The notes: generated by a model from the letters alone, not told the origin. A stretch of DNA of 64,000 nucleotides from Anaerosolibacter carboniphilus (GCF_014205875.1 NZ_JACHEN010000003.1:124001-188000), one strand, 5' to 3'. Shown: positions 43,332 to 51,884, numbered from the stretch's first letter. Numbers and translations are program-made.

Positions 43332-44484
43332 ACCTTTTTACCGCCTCCCTTAGTTCTTTATAGCAATCTAAAAACTCCCAAGAATGCAATCCATATCTGA
43401 AATGACCGTAGGTAGCAGTATCCGCATAAATGACATCGGTCAGCCTTAACTTTTCGATAATTGCTGCAGGTCTAAGATTAAATACTTCTTGAACCGCACT
43501 ACAAAGGATACTTTCAGCAACTTTGCCTGTTCCAAATGTATCAATCTCCACAGCAACTGGATCTGCTTTTCCAATCGCATAAGAAATGGCAACCTGGCAT
43601 CGTTCTGCATACCCACACCAAATAATGTTCTTTGCGATGGCTCTTGCCATATAGGCACCACTGCGATCCACTTTTGTCGGGTCTTTACCGGAAAAAGCAC
43701 CGCCCCCGTGGGATGCAATGCCGCCGTATGTGTCTACCATTATTTTTCTTCCTGTCAATCCTGTATCAGCGGCAGGTCCACCTTCCACAAAGCGCCCGCT
43801 TGGATTAATGAGTATCTCCGTTTCATCATCAAATGGATATTTTTCAAAGACAGGCCAAAGCACCTGAGAGATGATTTCATTTTTTAAATCATTTAAGTCT
43901 TTATCAGCACCGTGCTGAAGGGAAACAACAATGGTCTTGATTCGCTTTGGCTTATCATCTTTATACTCTACTGTAACTTGTGCCTTACCATCTGGACCGA
44001 TGTTTTTAATAACACCATTCTTCATAACTTTATCCAGCTTTTCACAGATAGCATGAGATAGAACAAGAGGTAACGGCAACTTCTCACTTGTTTCATTGGT
44101 GGCATAGCCATAAACTGTGCCTTGATCTCCTGCACCTAGCATGGAATACCAGGAAGTATCGCCTTCACGGGATTCCAAGGCTCTATCAACACCACCTGCG
44201 ATATCTTTGCTTTGCTGATGTACATGGACAAACACGAGAAACTTTCTTGGATTGTAGCCGACATCAGTTAGAACATTACGAACTACTCGTTTGATATCAA
44301 TTTTCTTTGAACAGGTAATCTCACCGGCAACAATGATACGTCCTTTGGTTGCCATCACCTCGCAGGCCACACGAGAGGATTTATCTTTTCTCAAACACGC
44401 ATCTAAGATGCTGTCAGAGATTAGGTCACACAATTTATCGGGATGCCCTTTACACACACTTTCACAAGTTCTATATTTTTTCAT
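43321..44484 (-). CDS. metK: Phage-encoded S-adenosylmethionine synthetase
   Basis: 387 residues, full length for MetK. Makes SAM from methionine and ATP. Motifs: GHPDKLCD near the start, the GAGDQGTVYGYATNE signature, and GGGAFSGKDPTKVDRSGAY. All catalytic regions look intact. Overlapping the small terminase at one end and a DNA methyltransferase at the other, it most plausibly feeds those methyltransferases. The ATG at 44490 overlaps the preceding stop (ATGA); the ATG at 44484 has better spacing from AAAGG. Confidence 0.92.
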   Translation of the reverse strand: MKKYRTCESVCKGHPDKLCDLISDSILDACLRKDKSSRVACEVMATKGRIIVAGEITCSKKIDIKRVVRNVLTDVGYNPRKFLVFVHVHQQSKDIAGGVDRALESREGDTSWYSMLGAGDQGTVYGYATNETSEKLPLPLVLSHAICEKLDKVMKNGVIKNIGPDGKAQVTVEYKDDKPKRIKTIVVSLQHGADKDLNDLKNEIISQVLWPVFEKYPFDDETEILINPSGRFVEGGPAADTGLTGRKIMVDTYGGIASHGGGAFSGKDPTKVDRSGAYMARAIAKNIIWCGYAERCQVAISYAIGKADPVAVEIDTFGTGKVAESILCSAVQEVFNLRPAAIIEKLRLTDVIYADTATYGHFRYGLHSWEFLDCYKELREAVKRYVD

Positions 44485-44486
44485 TA

Positions 44487-45026
44487 TCATTTTCCTTTCC
44501 TAGCAGATAATAACCGCTCCATTAAATCATCTTGTGGACTTCTGCCACCAAACTCTACAGAGCAGTTTTCTTTTACAATCTGGTAAATCTGATACCAACA
44601 CTGATTTACTTGTTTCATGTATTCACGGCTCATAGCAACATACGGTGATGCTATGGCTGCTGATGTAGTAGGATGTTTTGCAAGAAATCCATATTCTGAA
44701 ATACACTCCTCGCACTGAATCCAACGAGAAACACTCATGGCATATTGCTCGATCAGCTGGTTGTTTACTAACATTTCGCAGCTACGATCCTTTAACCATT
44801 TATATGTTTCTATATAAATATCTTCTGCACAGAGGTCTTTACCGTTTTTCTGAGTCGCCTTTAGATAATCTTTTACTGGAGGAACATCCGTGCCTTCCAT
44901 TTCTGCTGGCTCCGGTAGTACTTGAGCCCCGTTTAATCTGCCGTCAGTAATTTTATCTGTTAGAGCTTTTGACTTTCTTCCTGCGCCAACACGCTGGCCA
45001 CCTCTTGCTGTACCGTCCTTTGCCAT
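44487..45026 (-). CDS. terS: Terminase small subunit, P27 family
   Basis: 179 residues. N-terminal HTH-bearing region (GGQRVGAGRKSKALTDK) and the P27 body with QLIEQYAMSVSRWIQCEE and ATTSAAIASPYVAMSREY-like text. It recognises the packaging site and loads the large subunit. The large terminase is about 5.6 kb downstream, with a methylation block inserted between. Confidence 0.88.
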   Translation of the reverse strand: MAKDGTARGGQRVGAGRKSKALTDKITDGRLNGAQVLPEPAEMEGTDVPPVKDYLKATQKNGKDLCAEDIYIETYKWLKDRSCEMLVNNQLIEQYAMSVSRWIQCEECISEYGFLAKHPTTSAAIASPYVAMSREYMKQVNQCWYQIYQIVKENCSVEFGGRSPQDDLMERLLSARKGK

Positions 45027-45144
45027 TTTTCCACCTCACTTTTCTAAAAGTCTTTAATACCCCCTTTGATTTCTGATTTTTACACGCAAGACCCCAGGCC
45101 GTTGTCCGCCATAAGAGGTCTAGAGATTTGACCTCCCCCTTGGC
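45027..45144. other. Non-coding gap between HNH and small terminase; candidate cos
   Basis: 118 bases without a gene, containing GC-rich ACGGCCTGGGGTC (minus strand) amid AT-rich flanks. In HK97-like cos phages the cohesive-end site lies between an HNH gene and terS, so this is the most plausible packaging site. Positional inference only. Confidence 0.35.
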
Positions 45145-45504
45145 TCAGCTACGAATCTGTCGATCACCGAGTTCTAAATGAATCTTGTTGTGACAGGATT
45201 TACATAAGGACATCAAATTACTTCTATCGTGTGTACCACCTTGAGAGACAGGGAGGATGTGATGCACTTCATCAGTGGGAGTTAGTCTTCCATCCTCTTT
45301 ACACATCTCACACAGGGGATGTTCTCGTGCATATCTGTCACGGATTCTTTTCCAGGCTCTGCCGTATTTCTTATTAACATCACTTGACCGTTGGTACTTG
45401 TCATAGCGCCTACGCTCTTCTACTCGATGGTCTTCACAGTACTGGCCATCGGTTAAGTTGGGACAGCCTGGTGTACTGCATGGTCGTTTTGGTTTTCTTG
45501 GCAT
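45145..45504 (-). CDS. HNH endonuclease
   Basis: 119 residues. N-terminal zinc-binding part (CSTPGCPNLTDGQYCEDH) and an HNH core: PLCEMCKEDGR, VHHILPVSQGG, NLMSLCKSCHNKIH. HNH proteins beside terminases stimulate cos cleavage in several phages. ATG 45504 (or 45507) follows GAGGTGAT; the frame to 45558 has no site. Confidence 0.93.
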   Translation of the reverse strand: MPRKPKRPCSTPGCPNLTDGQYCEDHRVEERRRYDKYQRSSDVNKKYGRAWKRIRDRYAREHPLCEMCKEDGRLTPTDEVHHILPVSQGGTHDRSNLMSLCKSCHNKIHLELGDRQIRS

Positions 45505-45530
45505 CATATCACCTCGCTTTCTGGGCATAG

Positions 45531-45563
45531 AAAAAGCCCTGCAGGGTATGACCCACAAGGCTT
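45531..45563 (-). terminator. Hairpin between DUF1492 regulator and HNH genes
   Basis: Minus strand: AAGCC...GGGCTT outer stem with GGGT/ACCC inside, followed by TTTTTCTAT. It could separate the early/regulatory transcript from the late packaging genes, matching the late-regulator position of the gene at 45623. Confidence 0.75.
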
Positions 45564-45622
45564 AGTAAGTATTCTATCTTGCTGATTATAATGTAACATA
45601 AAGATGAGGTGCTTATCTCTGC

Positions 45623-46075
45623 TCAAAAGTGCTCATTGCTGTTCAACATTTGAATAACAATTGGATTTTCAGGTACGACAACGTGATTTAAGGCATTGCC
45701 ATGCCATCTGCGAATGGTACTCTTATCAGCATTCAGCTCATCACCGATTTGCTCCCAGGTAAAGTTATGAACGTAGCGGTAACGTAACACCATGCGTTCA
45801 TCGATATCCGTTACTTTATTAATCACATCTCGAATCTCTGCTTTAAGTGCTACAAGATGATCTACCTCATCATTAATCTTGATTTGTAGTTCTTCAATTC
45901 GCTCAAGGTATCTGACAAACAAAGCATCGGTATGCCGTTGTGTTTGTATTCTCTCGCCCCAGCTGGGGGAGGAAACACTGGTCGATAATTCCCTCAGCCT
46001 TTCCATTTCCTCAATGTTTGATTGGATTCGTTTGTCTAGCCTGTAGGCTTGGTGTAAATATTCTTTTGCTTTCAT
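45623..46075 (-). CDS. DUF1492/ArpU-like late gene regulator
   Basis: 150 residues. Opening KAKEYLHQAYRLDKRIQSN, a coiled-coil middle, and a C-terminal sigma-region-4-like HTH (DERMVLRYRYVHNFTWEQIGD, ELNADKSTIRRW). Proteins of this kind activate late genes in Firmicutes phages. Just before the packaging genes and followed by a terminator-like hairpin that antitermination or a new promoter would need to overcome. Confidence 0.85.
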   Translation of the reverse strand: MKAKEYLHQAYRLDKRIQSNIEEMERLRELSTSVSSPSWGERIQTQRHTDALFVRYLERIEELQIKINDEVDHLVALKAEIRDVINKVTDIDERMVLRYRYVHNFTWEQIGDELNADKSTIRRWHGNALNHVVVPENPIVIQMLNSNEHF

Positions 46076-46296
46076 TTCTCGCTCACCTCCGCTTGTAGCT
46101 TTTTGATTAGGATTTCTCCATCAACAGAGGTAAGTTCTCTATACCAATCAGAGCGGAAGAACCTCTCCACCTCGTTTTTCAAATCTTGTGCAGGTCCATA
46201 CTTTGGACGCTTTTTTAGTTTCTTTAAGGCTGTCCGATAATCCTTAACAGCCATTAAAATGATGGCATTGGCTAAGTTTTGATAAGGTTCTGTCAT
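46072..46296 (-). CDS. Small phage protein between helicase and DUF1492 gene
   Basis: 74 residues: MTEPYQNLANAIILMAVKDY, RTALKKLKKRP, then VERFFRSDWYRELT. It overlaps both neighbours by four bases, and proteins of this size and opening recur at this place in related prophages. Function unknown; the basic helix could bind DNA. Confidence 0.75.
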   Translation of the reverse strand: MTEPYQNLANAIILMAVKDYRTALKKLKKRPKYGPAQDLKNEVERFFRSDWYRELTSVDGEILIKKLQAEVSEK

Positions 46297-47645
46297 CGCA
46301 TCACCTCTAAATTTGCCTTTACCGCATCAATCAAGGCATCTTGAGTTTTCTCTTTTTTTGTGAGTGCAAGCAGTACGTCTTCATCGATGGTGTTTTTGGT
46401 GATGATGTGGTGAACAATAACTGTATCCTTTTGACCCTGCCTATAAAGTCTTGCATTAGTTTGTTGATACAGCTCTAGTGACCAGGTCAGACCAAACCAG
46501 ATAAGCGTTGAACCGCCGCTTTGAAGATTAAGACCATGACCGGCACTGACCGGATGAATAACAGCAATGGGGATCTTTCCATCATTCCAAGCCTCAATAT
46601 CCTTTGATGACTGAATCTGTCTGACTGGAAATCGCTCTTTAATCCGTTCTAAATCATGCTTATACCAATAAGCAACAAGGACTGGTTTCCCATTTGCTCC
46701 TTCGATTAAATCTTCCAAGGCATCTAGCTTTTTGTCATGAATCACATGAGCTTTATTTTCGCTATCGTATACTGCACCATTTGCCATCTGTAGCAGTTTT
46801 CCAGAAAGGACTGCCGCATTAACAGCATCAATTTCTTCATCACCTAAGTTAGCCACCATGTCTTCCTTAAAATCTGAATAGACTTTCCATTCTTTTTCAC
46901 TTAAAGTGACAAACACTTCATTACTGACATATTCAGGCATCTTGAGATAATCGGTAGATTTCATAGAAATGGTGATGTCTGATATTTGTTTGTAGATTTC
47001 CTCTTCAGCACCGGGCAGTGGTTTATATGAAAATATAATCTGTGCGTTTCTCTTATCTGGCTTAAAATAGGTGTTTCGGTAATGGCTAATGTAGCGTCCC
47101 AGCCTTTGACCTAAATCAAGAATTCGAAACTCTGCCCATAAATCCATCAATCCATTACTGGAGGGAGTACCGGTAAGACCGACTATTCTTTTTACAGAGG
47201 GTCTTACTTTAAGTAGACTTTTAAACCGCTTTGCACCATAGGACTTAAAGGATGACAGCTCATCAATGACCACCATATCAAAGTGAAAAGGAATACCACT
47301 TTTATGAACCAGCCAATCCACGTTCTCACGGTTGATAATGTATAGCGTGGATTGTTTCTTGAGAGCATCGATTCTTTCTTTTTCAGTTCCCACTGCCACC
47401 GAGTAAGAGAGCCCTTTTAAATGATCCCACTTATTGATTTCTGCAGGCCATGTATCCCTTGCTACTCTTAAAGGAGCAATGACTAACACCTTGCAAACGA
47501 GAAAACTATCCAAGCAAAGGTCAAATATTGCCGATAAGGTAATCACACTTTTACCAAGACCCATTTCAAGAAAAACTGCAGATATGGGATGGGATAAAAT
47601 AAAATCTGTTGCATAGCTTTGGTATTCATGTGGATTGTATTTCAC
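46293..47645 (-). CDS. SNF2-type DEAD/DEAH-box helicase
   Basis: 450 residues. Walker A as EMGLGKSVITLSAIF, DEAH-like VVIDELSSFKSYGAKRFK, SAT-like GLTGTPSSNGLMDLWAEF, and C-terminal motif VI region QTNARLYRQGQKD. Superfamily 2 ATPase that moves along duplex DNA, used by phages with VRR-NUC for replication or repair. GTG 47645 is 8 nt after GGAGG. It overlaps the nuclease gene by 20 bases. Confidence 0.9.
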   Translation of the reverse strand: MKYNPHEYQSYATDFILSHPISAVFLEMGLGKSVITLSAIFDLCLDSFLVCKVLVIAPLRVARDTWPAEINKWDHLKGLSYSVAVGTEKERIDALKKQSTLYIINRENVDWLVHKSGIPFHFDMVVIDELSSFKSYGAKRFKSLLKVRPSVKRIVGLTGTPSSNGLMDLWAEFRILDLGQRLGRYISHYRNTYFKPDKRNAQIIFSYKPLPGAEEEIYKQISDITISMKSTDYLKMPEYVSNEVFVTLSEKEWKVYSDFKEDMVANLGDEEIDAVNAAVLSGKLLQMANGAVYDSENKAHVIHDKKLDALEDLIEGANGKPVLVAYWYKHDLERIKERFPVRQIQSSKDIEAWNDGKIPIAVIHPVSAGHGLNLQSGGSTLIWFGLTWSLELYQQTNARLYRQGQKDTVIVHHIITKNTIDEDVLLALTKKEKTQDALIDAVKANLEVMR

Positions 47646-47907
47646 TGAGTATCCCTCCAATCTGGTCTACACTGTCCAAGCAATACACCGAAAAACCTAA
47701 TGCCTCCAGTTGTTTCTTTCTTTTTTCTTGTATAGGGCGCATCTTTTTTCCCGTTGCTTTACACTCAACAAATGCCATTCTCCCCATAGGAAGTAGTACA
47801 ATGCGATCTGGCACACCATCAACTCCTGGACTTACAAACTTTAGTGCAATACCTCCCATGTCTTTAACTGCTGCTACAAGTTTTTTCTCTATATATTTTT
47901 CTTGCAT
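47626..47907 (-). CDS. VRR-NUC domain nuclease
   Basis: 93 residues with the PD-(D/E)xK pattern VPDRIVLLPMGRMAFVECKATG. VRR-NUC phage nucleases act on branched DNA, probably with the adjoining helicase. ATG 47907 is five bases after GGAGG; the frame to 47988 includes a hydrophobic stretch unlike the family. Confidence 0.9.
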   Translation of the reverse strand: MQEKYIEKKLVAAVKDMGGIALKFVSPGVDGVPDRIVLLPMGRMAFVECKATGKKMRPIQEKRKKQLEALGFSVYCLDSVDQIGGILSEIQST

Positions 47908-48132
47908 AATATCCTCCATAATTTTTATAAGGAACAACAGGTACAACTTTAACCGTTTTTTCCTATACGCGCGCATATACACGTCCACGATGCGTTACTA
48001 CTACTATTTTTTTATTTATTACTAAGTAGTAAAAATCTTGTTCCTGTCATTCCCATAACGCTAAAGTATCGGTATTACCTAGGTTTTTAAGAGAACAACC
48101 ATAGGAAACAACCATTGAACAAGGAACTAGCG
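47908..48132. other. Intergenic region with GGAACAA motif cluster (candidate origin)
   Basis: 225 bases between the VapE and VRR-NUC genes with no gene. GGAACAA-like boxes occur at 47931, 48092, 48104 and 48117 on the plus strand and TTGTTCC at 48038; three more TTGTTCC lie in the end of the VapE gene. CGCGCGCATA and an AT-rich run (48002-48036) lie between. This looks like a phage replication origin. Confidence 0.45.
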
Positions 48133-50490
48133 TTACTCAATTCGCTCGTAACAACGTTGCTTGCCGTAGATTGGAAAATTGGTTGTTCCGTTCTTGTTCC
48201 CTTGATACTTGTTCCAGTCACTGATTTTCTTCATAATGCCTGCAATGGCATAAGAATCCGCAGGTTTCATAGTGGCGGCATCTTTACCAAAGCACTCGCA
48301 CCAAATTTCCATATTGCAAACAAGGGTACGTTCTACCGTACCAACACGGGACTCCCCACCAAATTCACTACCGTTAAGGTAATTTCTACGCTCATATAAA
48401 GACATGGTGCTCCAGTCATCCGGCAAAAGAGTATCAAGATAAGTGCGAACAAGACCCTCGCGCTCATCACTTTCCATCGCATCAGCCTGTTCATTGGTAG
48501 CCAGTTGGACATCACTGCCTTCGAGATAGAGTTTTTCACCCCTCCCATAAAGCACTAGCGTTTCAGCCCATATCTGTTCCACATCATAAACCGACATTTG
48601 CCATGCCTTCTTTCTACTTTCACCATTAATACGCACCGGCCAGAACCTACGGTTACCGGTGATGTCTCTAAGAAATCCACTCTCTGCATTGGTTGAACCT
48701 ACAATGATGCACTGACGAGGATGGCTTTCAACATTGACTCCATAACTGGCACGGTACTTATCATCAGACCTTGATATAAAAGATTTGACGACCTCCACAT
48801 CAGTTTTTCGCATTCCAGCTAGTTCTCCAAGTTCTAAGATCCAGTATCCTTGGAGTTTCTCAGGTCCTGATTTATCTTTCATATCTGTGAGCGTCAAGCT
48901 ATCGGAAAACCAATCGCCTGCAAGTTTTGCAAAGAAGGTTGATTTACCAATCCCCTGTGGACCATTAAGAATTAGTACGCTATCAAACTTTGTACCAGGA
49001 TGATAAATACGTGCTACCGCCGCCACCATCATCTTTCTTGTAACGGCTCTGGTATATGAGTTATCTGCTGCATTAAAGTAATCAATAAGCAAGGTTTCAA
49101 CTCTATCGATTCCATCCCAATCCGATAGATTATCAAGGTATTCCTTTATAGGGTGATAAGCTCTCTCTGCTGCCACAGCTATAGTCGCATCTTTTGTTTT
49201 AGTTGGAGCGTAAATTCCGTATCTATTGGAAAGGTACACCTTAAGGGCGGCATTATCCGAGTCATTCCAACCGCCTTTCATTTGATCCCAAGGCAGACCA
49301 TTCCTTGCATCGATTCCATCACGGTGCTTATTAAAAGCAATGGATTCTAGTTCTGTGTCGTTACGGATGATAAGGACAATATTATCGAGGGTATCCTTAA
49401 TCTTGCCCTGTTTGTCAAGTTCAAGGGCTGTTTGCCATGTATCATCTGTAAAATCAACCGTTGCTTGCTCCATACGCTCTTTAGCAAATTGCGCCTTCAC
49501 TTCATCATCTTTAATGGCAAATTCACACATATTGATAAAAGATGGCCATTTACTTGGTGGTGTATTCTCTGATGCTCTATCATCTAAATTGCCAAACTTA
49601 TGAATACGAACAAGGTCAAAGGCATTCAGCAATCTCCCGCTTGCAGGATCTGTTGCATGATGGGAGTATGCGAACTTATCATCATAGAGTATGACTCCAG
49701 CGCTTGAATCGGCTGGCATATAGTCATACCGGCCGACCATTGCTGAAGGTTCATAGACATTTTCCAAAAATTTATCAATTGCATCACTTACTGAATAAGT
49801 ACGGCAAAATGTGCCAATCACACCTTCCTTAGAAAGCGGATCAGCCTGTTCTGTTAATGAACGTTCTATCACTTCAGATTGCCTAGAAGATACCGGCCAG
49901 GTACTTGTATCTCGCCAATCATCGTATTTATTTAGAAACTCATCGGGATCAAGGAGGGAGCCATCTTTTTCTTCATATACAAATACACCGTTTCTTGAAG
50001 TAGATGGCCAATACATCAATCTTTCCGGCTCATAGGTCGTGTCATCAAAAAGGTCAATGCCAATTTCCTTTGCTACCATACGGCTGACCGCAGCATATTC
50101 TTCTTCTCCCACATCACGGGAAAGAGGAATAATTAGTCTAAGCCTTGGATTTTCTGGAGTATGCTTATGGGTAGAATAGATGCAGCACTGGTAAGGGAAG
50201 AAGGTACAGATTTCTTCCCAAATACCACTTGTTCCATAATCCATATCGAGAGTTAACATAGATCGTGACAGCACATTTCCTTTTTTACGTCTGCCATCTT
50301 TTAAGTGACCACCAACAAAGCCGCCCACATCCTTAATGGAATCCTGTCCGCCTTTTCTCATTTTGCGATATTCTTCAACGGTTTCAGTAGTACGCTGTGT
50401 GGTCTTAACACGGGAACAGAAATCGTCCCAGCTAATATCGCTGTTTTTCCACTTTTTATCCATTCGGCTATTGCCGTATGCTATCTTCAT
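48133..50490 (-). CDS. VapE-family primase/helicase-like replication protein
   Basis: 785 residues. N-terminal part (about 1-350) resembles the BT4734/prim-pol-like extensions (MLTLDMDYGTSGIWEEICTFF). The C-terminal virulence-associated E domain has Walker A ILNGPQGIGKSTFF, LELGELAGMRKTDVE as Walker B, and NRRFWPV. It likely opens and primes the phage origin. GAGGTAGAGG lies before the ATG and four bases overlap the upstream gene. Confidence 0.9.
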   Translation of the reverse strand: MKIAYGNSRMDKKWKNSDISWDDFCSRVKTTQRTTETVEEYRKMRKGGQDSIKDVGGFVGGHLKDGRRKKGNVLSRSMLTLDMDYGTSGIWEEICTFFPYQCCIYSTHKHTPENPRLRLIIPLSRDVGEEEYAAVSRMVAKEIGIDLFDDTTYEPERLMYWPSTSRNGVFVYEEKDGSLLDPDEFLNKYDDWRDTSTWPVSSRQSEVIERSLTEQADPLSKEGVIGTFCRTYSVSDAIDKFLENVYEPSAMVGRYDYMPADSSAGVILYDDKFAYSHHATDPASGRLLNAFDLVRIHKFGNLDDRASENTPPSKWPSFINMCEFAIKDDEVKAQFAKERMEQATVDFTDDTWQTALELDKQGKIKDTLDNIVLIIRNDTELESIAFNKHRDGIDARNGLPWDQMKGGWNDSDNAALKVYLSNRYGIYAPTKTKDATIAVAAERAYHPIKEYLDNLSDWDGIDRVETLLIDYFNAADNSYTRAVTRKMMVAAVARIYHPGTKFDSVLILNGPQGIGKSTFFAKLAGDWFSDSLTLTDMKDKSGPEKLQGYWILELGELAGMRKTDVEVVKSFISRSDDKYRASYGVNVESHPRQCIIVGSTNAESGFLRDITGNRRFWPVRINGESRKKAWQMSVYDVEQIWAETLVLYGRGEKLYLEGSDVQLATNEQADAMESDEREGLVRTYLDTLLPDDWSTMSLYERRNYLNGSEFGGESRVGTVERTLVCNMEIWCECFGKDAATMKPADSYAIAGIMKKISDWNKYQGNKNGTTNFPIYGKQRCYERIE

Positions 50491-50918
50491 AAAGCCTCTA
50501 CCTCCTCAAAATCCTTATTGAAATATCTGACCAGTTGTCTACGTTTCTTTGCCTTTTCTATTTCAATACTCATGCCTTTTGAGATAACATCACCAAGTAC
50601 CCAGACTTCCTGGCACTTGCCCATGAGGATGATGTCCATGAAAATAGCAAGATCACGTTCTTTCTCATTACTGTCATCCATGAAAGGGAATAGAAGGTGC
50701 GGGGTCAGCGGGATACATCCACGATTGAAAGCAAATTCTGCAAACTGAGTGGCTTTTAATACATTTTCCTTAACAGCTCCGTGAAAAGGGGCGCATATAT
50801 AAACCAAAGGACGGAAGGCAGGTTTTGACGCTGCCTTTTCCTTTTTTACTATATTAGTTAGTGCTTCATGCGGAGTAGGGTCATAGTATCCTTCAGCATT
50901 GAATTTATTTATGTTCAT
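50487..50918 (-). CDS. DUF4406 protein (nucleoside deoxyribosyltransferase-like fold)
   Basis: 143 residues. FRPLVYICAPFHGAVKENVLKA, CIPLTPHLLFPFMDDSNEKERDLA and VWVLGDVISKGMSIEIEKA are DUF4406 signatures. The fold is related to 2'-deoxyribosyltransferases, hinting at nucleotide metabolism or DNA modification. ATG 50918 is 8 nt from GGAGG. Confidence 0.85.
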   Translation of the reverse strand: MNINKFNAEGYYDPTPHEALTNIVKKEKAASKPAFRPLVYICAPFHGAVKENVLKATQFAEFAFNRGCIPLTPHLLFPFMDDSNEKERDLAIFMDIILMGKCQEVWVLGDVISKGMSIEIEKAKKRRQLVRYFNKDFEEVEAL

Positions 50919-51126
50919 CACAGCTACCTCCGGCTCTAATTTTTTTACTACATTCGCTACAATATACTGCAGTACCAAATAAATCACTTTCACCATCACC
51001 TAGGATTTCTGCAATATCCACCATTACTTCAACATCACACATCGGGCAGTGGCAAAAAACATTCTCATCTGTTATTTCCATGGATATCTCCATGGAATCA
51101 TTCAATCTTTCTTTCACATAAAACAT
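50905..51126 (-). CDS. Small zinc-ribbon phage protein
   Basis: 73 residues with CHCPMC and CSECSKK, a four-cysteine zinc ribbon, preceded by an acidic region (MEISMEITDE). ATG 51126 is 9 nt after GGAGG; the frame to 51171 overlaps the Rha gene. Probably a small nucleic-acid- or protein-binding factor. No named family recognised. Confidence 0.7.
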   Translation of the reverse strand: MFYVKERLNDSMEISMEITDENVFCHCPMCDVEVMVDIAEILGDGESDLFGTAVYCSECSKKIRAGGSCDEHK

Positions 51127-51140
51127 AGTAAGAGCCCTCC

Positions 51141-51803
51141 TTAATTCTTCTCTATTTTGGTTTTGTACCATTCCAAGTAACGCTTACGCTGCCCATAATC
51201 TGGAACAGCTACTAACAAACCAACATCTACTTTTTGTAATGTGTCTAGCATCGTAATCTGCTCATCAGATAAGTAAGGCCTGATGCTTTTTCCTTTTTCA
51301 ATTCCATTTGCTAATCTAAACTGCTTTGCCGTCATTCCAATAACGATGCGATTTAACATATCGCATTCATTACTGAAGTGGTATGGCTTTGGATTTTCAT
51401 GAAGTAACTTAATGTTGTCTGTCAGCAAAGGGAACTCCTTACGAGCCGAAACAAGGGTTTTAATGAACTGCTCCATTTCATTAAAGCGTTTGATGTATAA
51501 CTCTTTGAACTTCATTGCTTTCTGCCCTGTATATCCCATAACCAACATAGTGAATCCATCACGAGTCATGGCATAAGCCTTTTGTTTTCTGTTCCAACCA
51601 TCCGTGTATGAGGTTGGCTCAAAATTGAGCTGAGCAAATTCTGTGCTTAACCCAGATTTGGGGTCAGTGATTTTAGCAATGTCACGCAGAACATTTTTAT
51701 GTTCCTTCTCGAAGAACTCTGCTACAAACAAACTATCCACTCTTGCCGTATCTTTGGTGTCGGCAAACACACCATATTGATCTTTAGGTATTAATTCTCT
51801 CAT
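51141..51803 (-). CDS. Rha-family phage regulatory protein
   Basis: 220 residues. Rha core: DSLFVAEFFEKEHKNVLRDI, then RKQKAYAMTRDGFTMLVMGYTGQKAMKFKELYI; C-terminal helical part ending RYLEWYKTKIEKN. Rha proteins act as antirepressor-like regulators in temperate phages. The mRNA leader (51838-51884) carries repeated element C with mutually exclusive hairpins, and GGAGG sits 8 nt before the ATG. Confidence 0.9.
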   Translation of the reverse strand: MRELIPKDQYGVFADTKDTARVDSLFVAEFFEKEHKNVLRDIAKITDPKSGLSTEFAQLNFEPTSYTDGWNRKQKAYAMTRDGFTMLVMGYTGQKAMKFKELYIKRFNEMEQFIKTLVSARKEFPLLTDNIKLLHENPKPYHFSNECDMLNRIVIGMTAKQFRLANGIEKGKSIRPYLSDEQITMLDTLQKVDVGLLVAVPDYGQRKRYLEWYKTKIEKN

Positions 51804-51837
51804 CAGAATTACCTCCTTAAATTTTTTTGGAGGTCTT

Positions 51838-51884
51838 GACCTCCTACCTGGTAGCCTTGGGAGAAGGTCAAATCTGACGGTTTT
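51838..51884 (-). promoter_or_regulatory. Repeated leader element, copy C
   Basis: Minus strand: CCGTCAGATTT (encoding the last codons and stop of the upstream gene), GACCTTCTCCC, loop AAGGCTACCA, GGTAGGAGGTC. The last arm can instead pair with GACCTCC at 51835-51829, and that segment can pair with the rha Shine-Dalgarno at 51811-51817. These competing helices look like a translational switch. Confidence 0.65.

Noticed and set aside
43489-43887. Plus-strand open frame of 132 codons opposite metK
   Set aside because: Entirely inside metK on the other strand, without a start signal or recognisable domain.
43321-44484. metK as a host housekeeping gene stranded in the phage
   Set aside because: It overlaps the small terminase and the phage methyltransferase at its two ends and is collinear with all prophage genes, so it is phage-borne.
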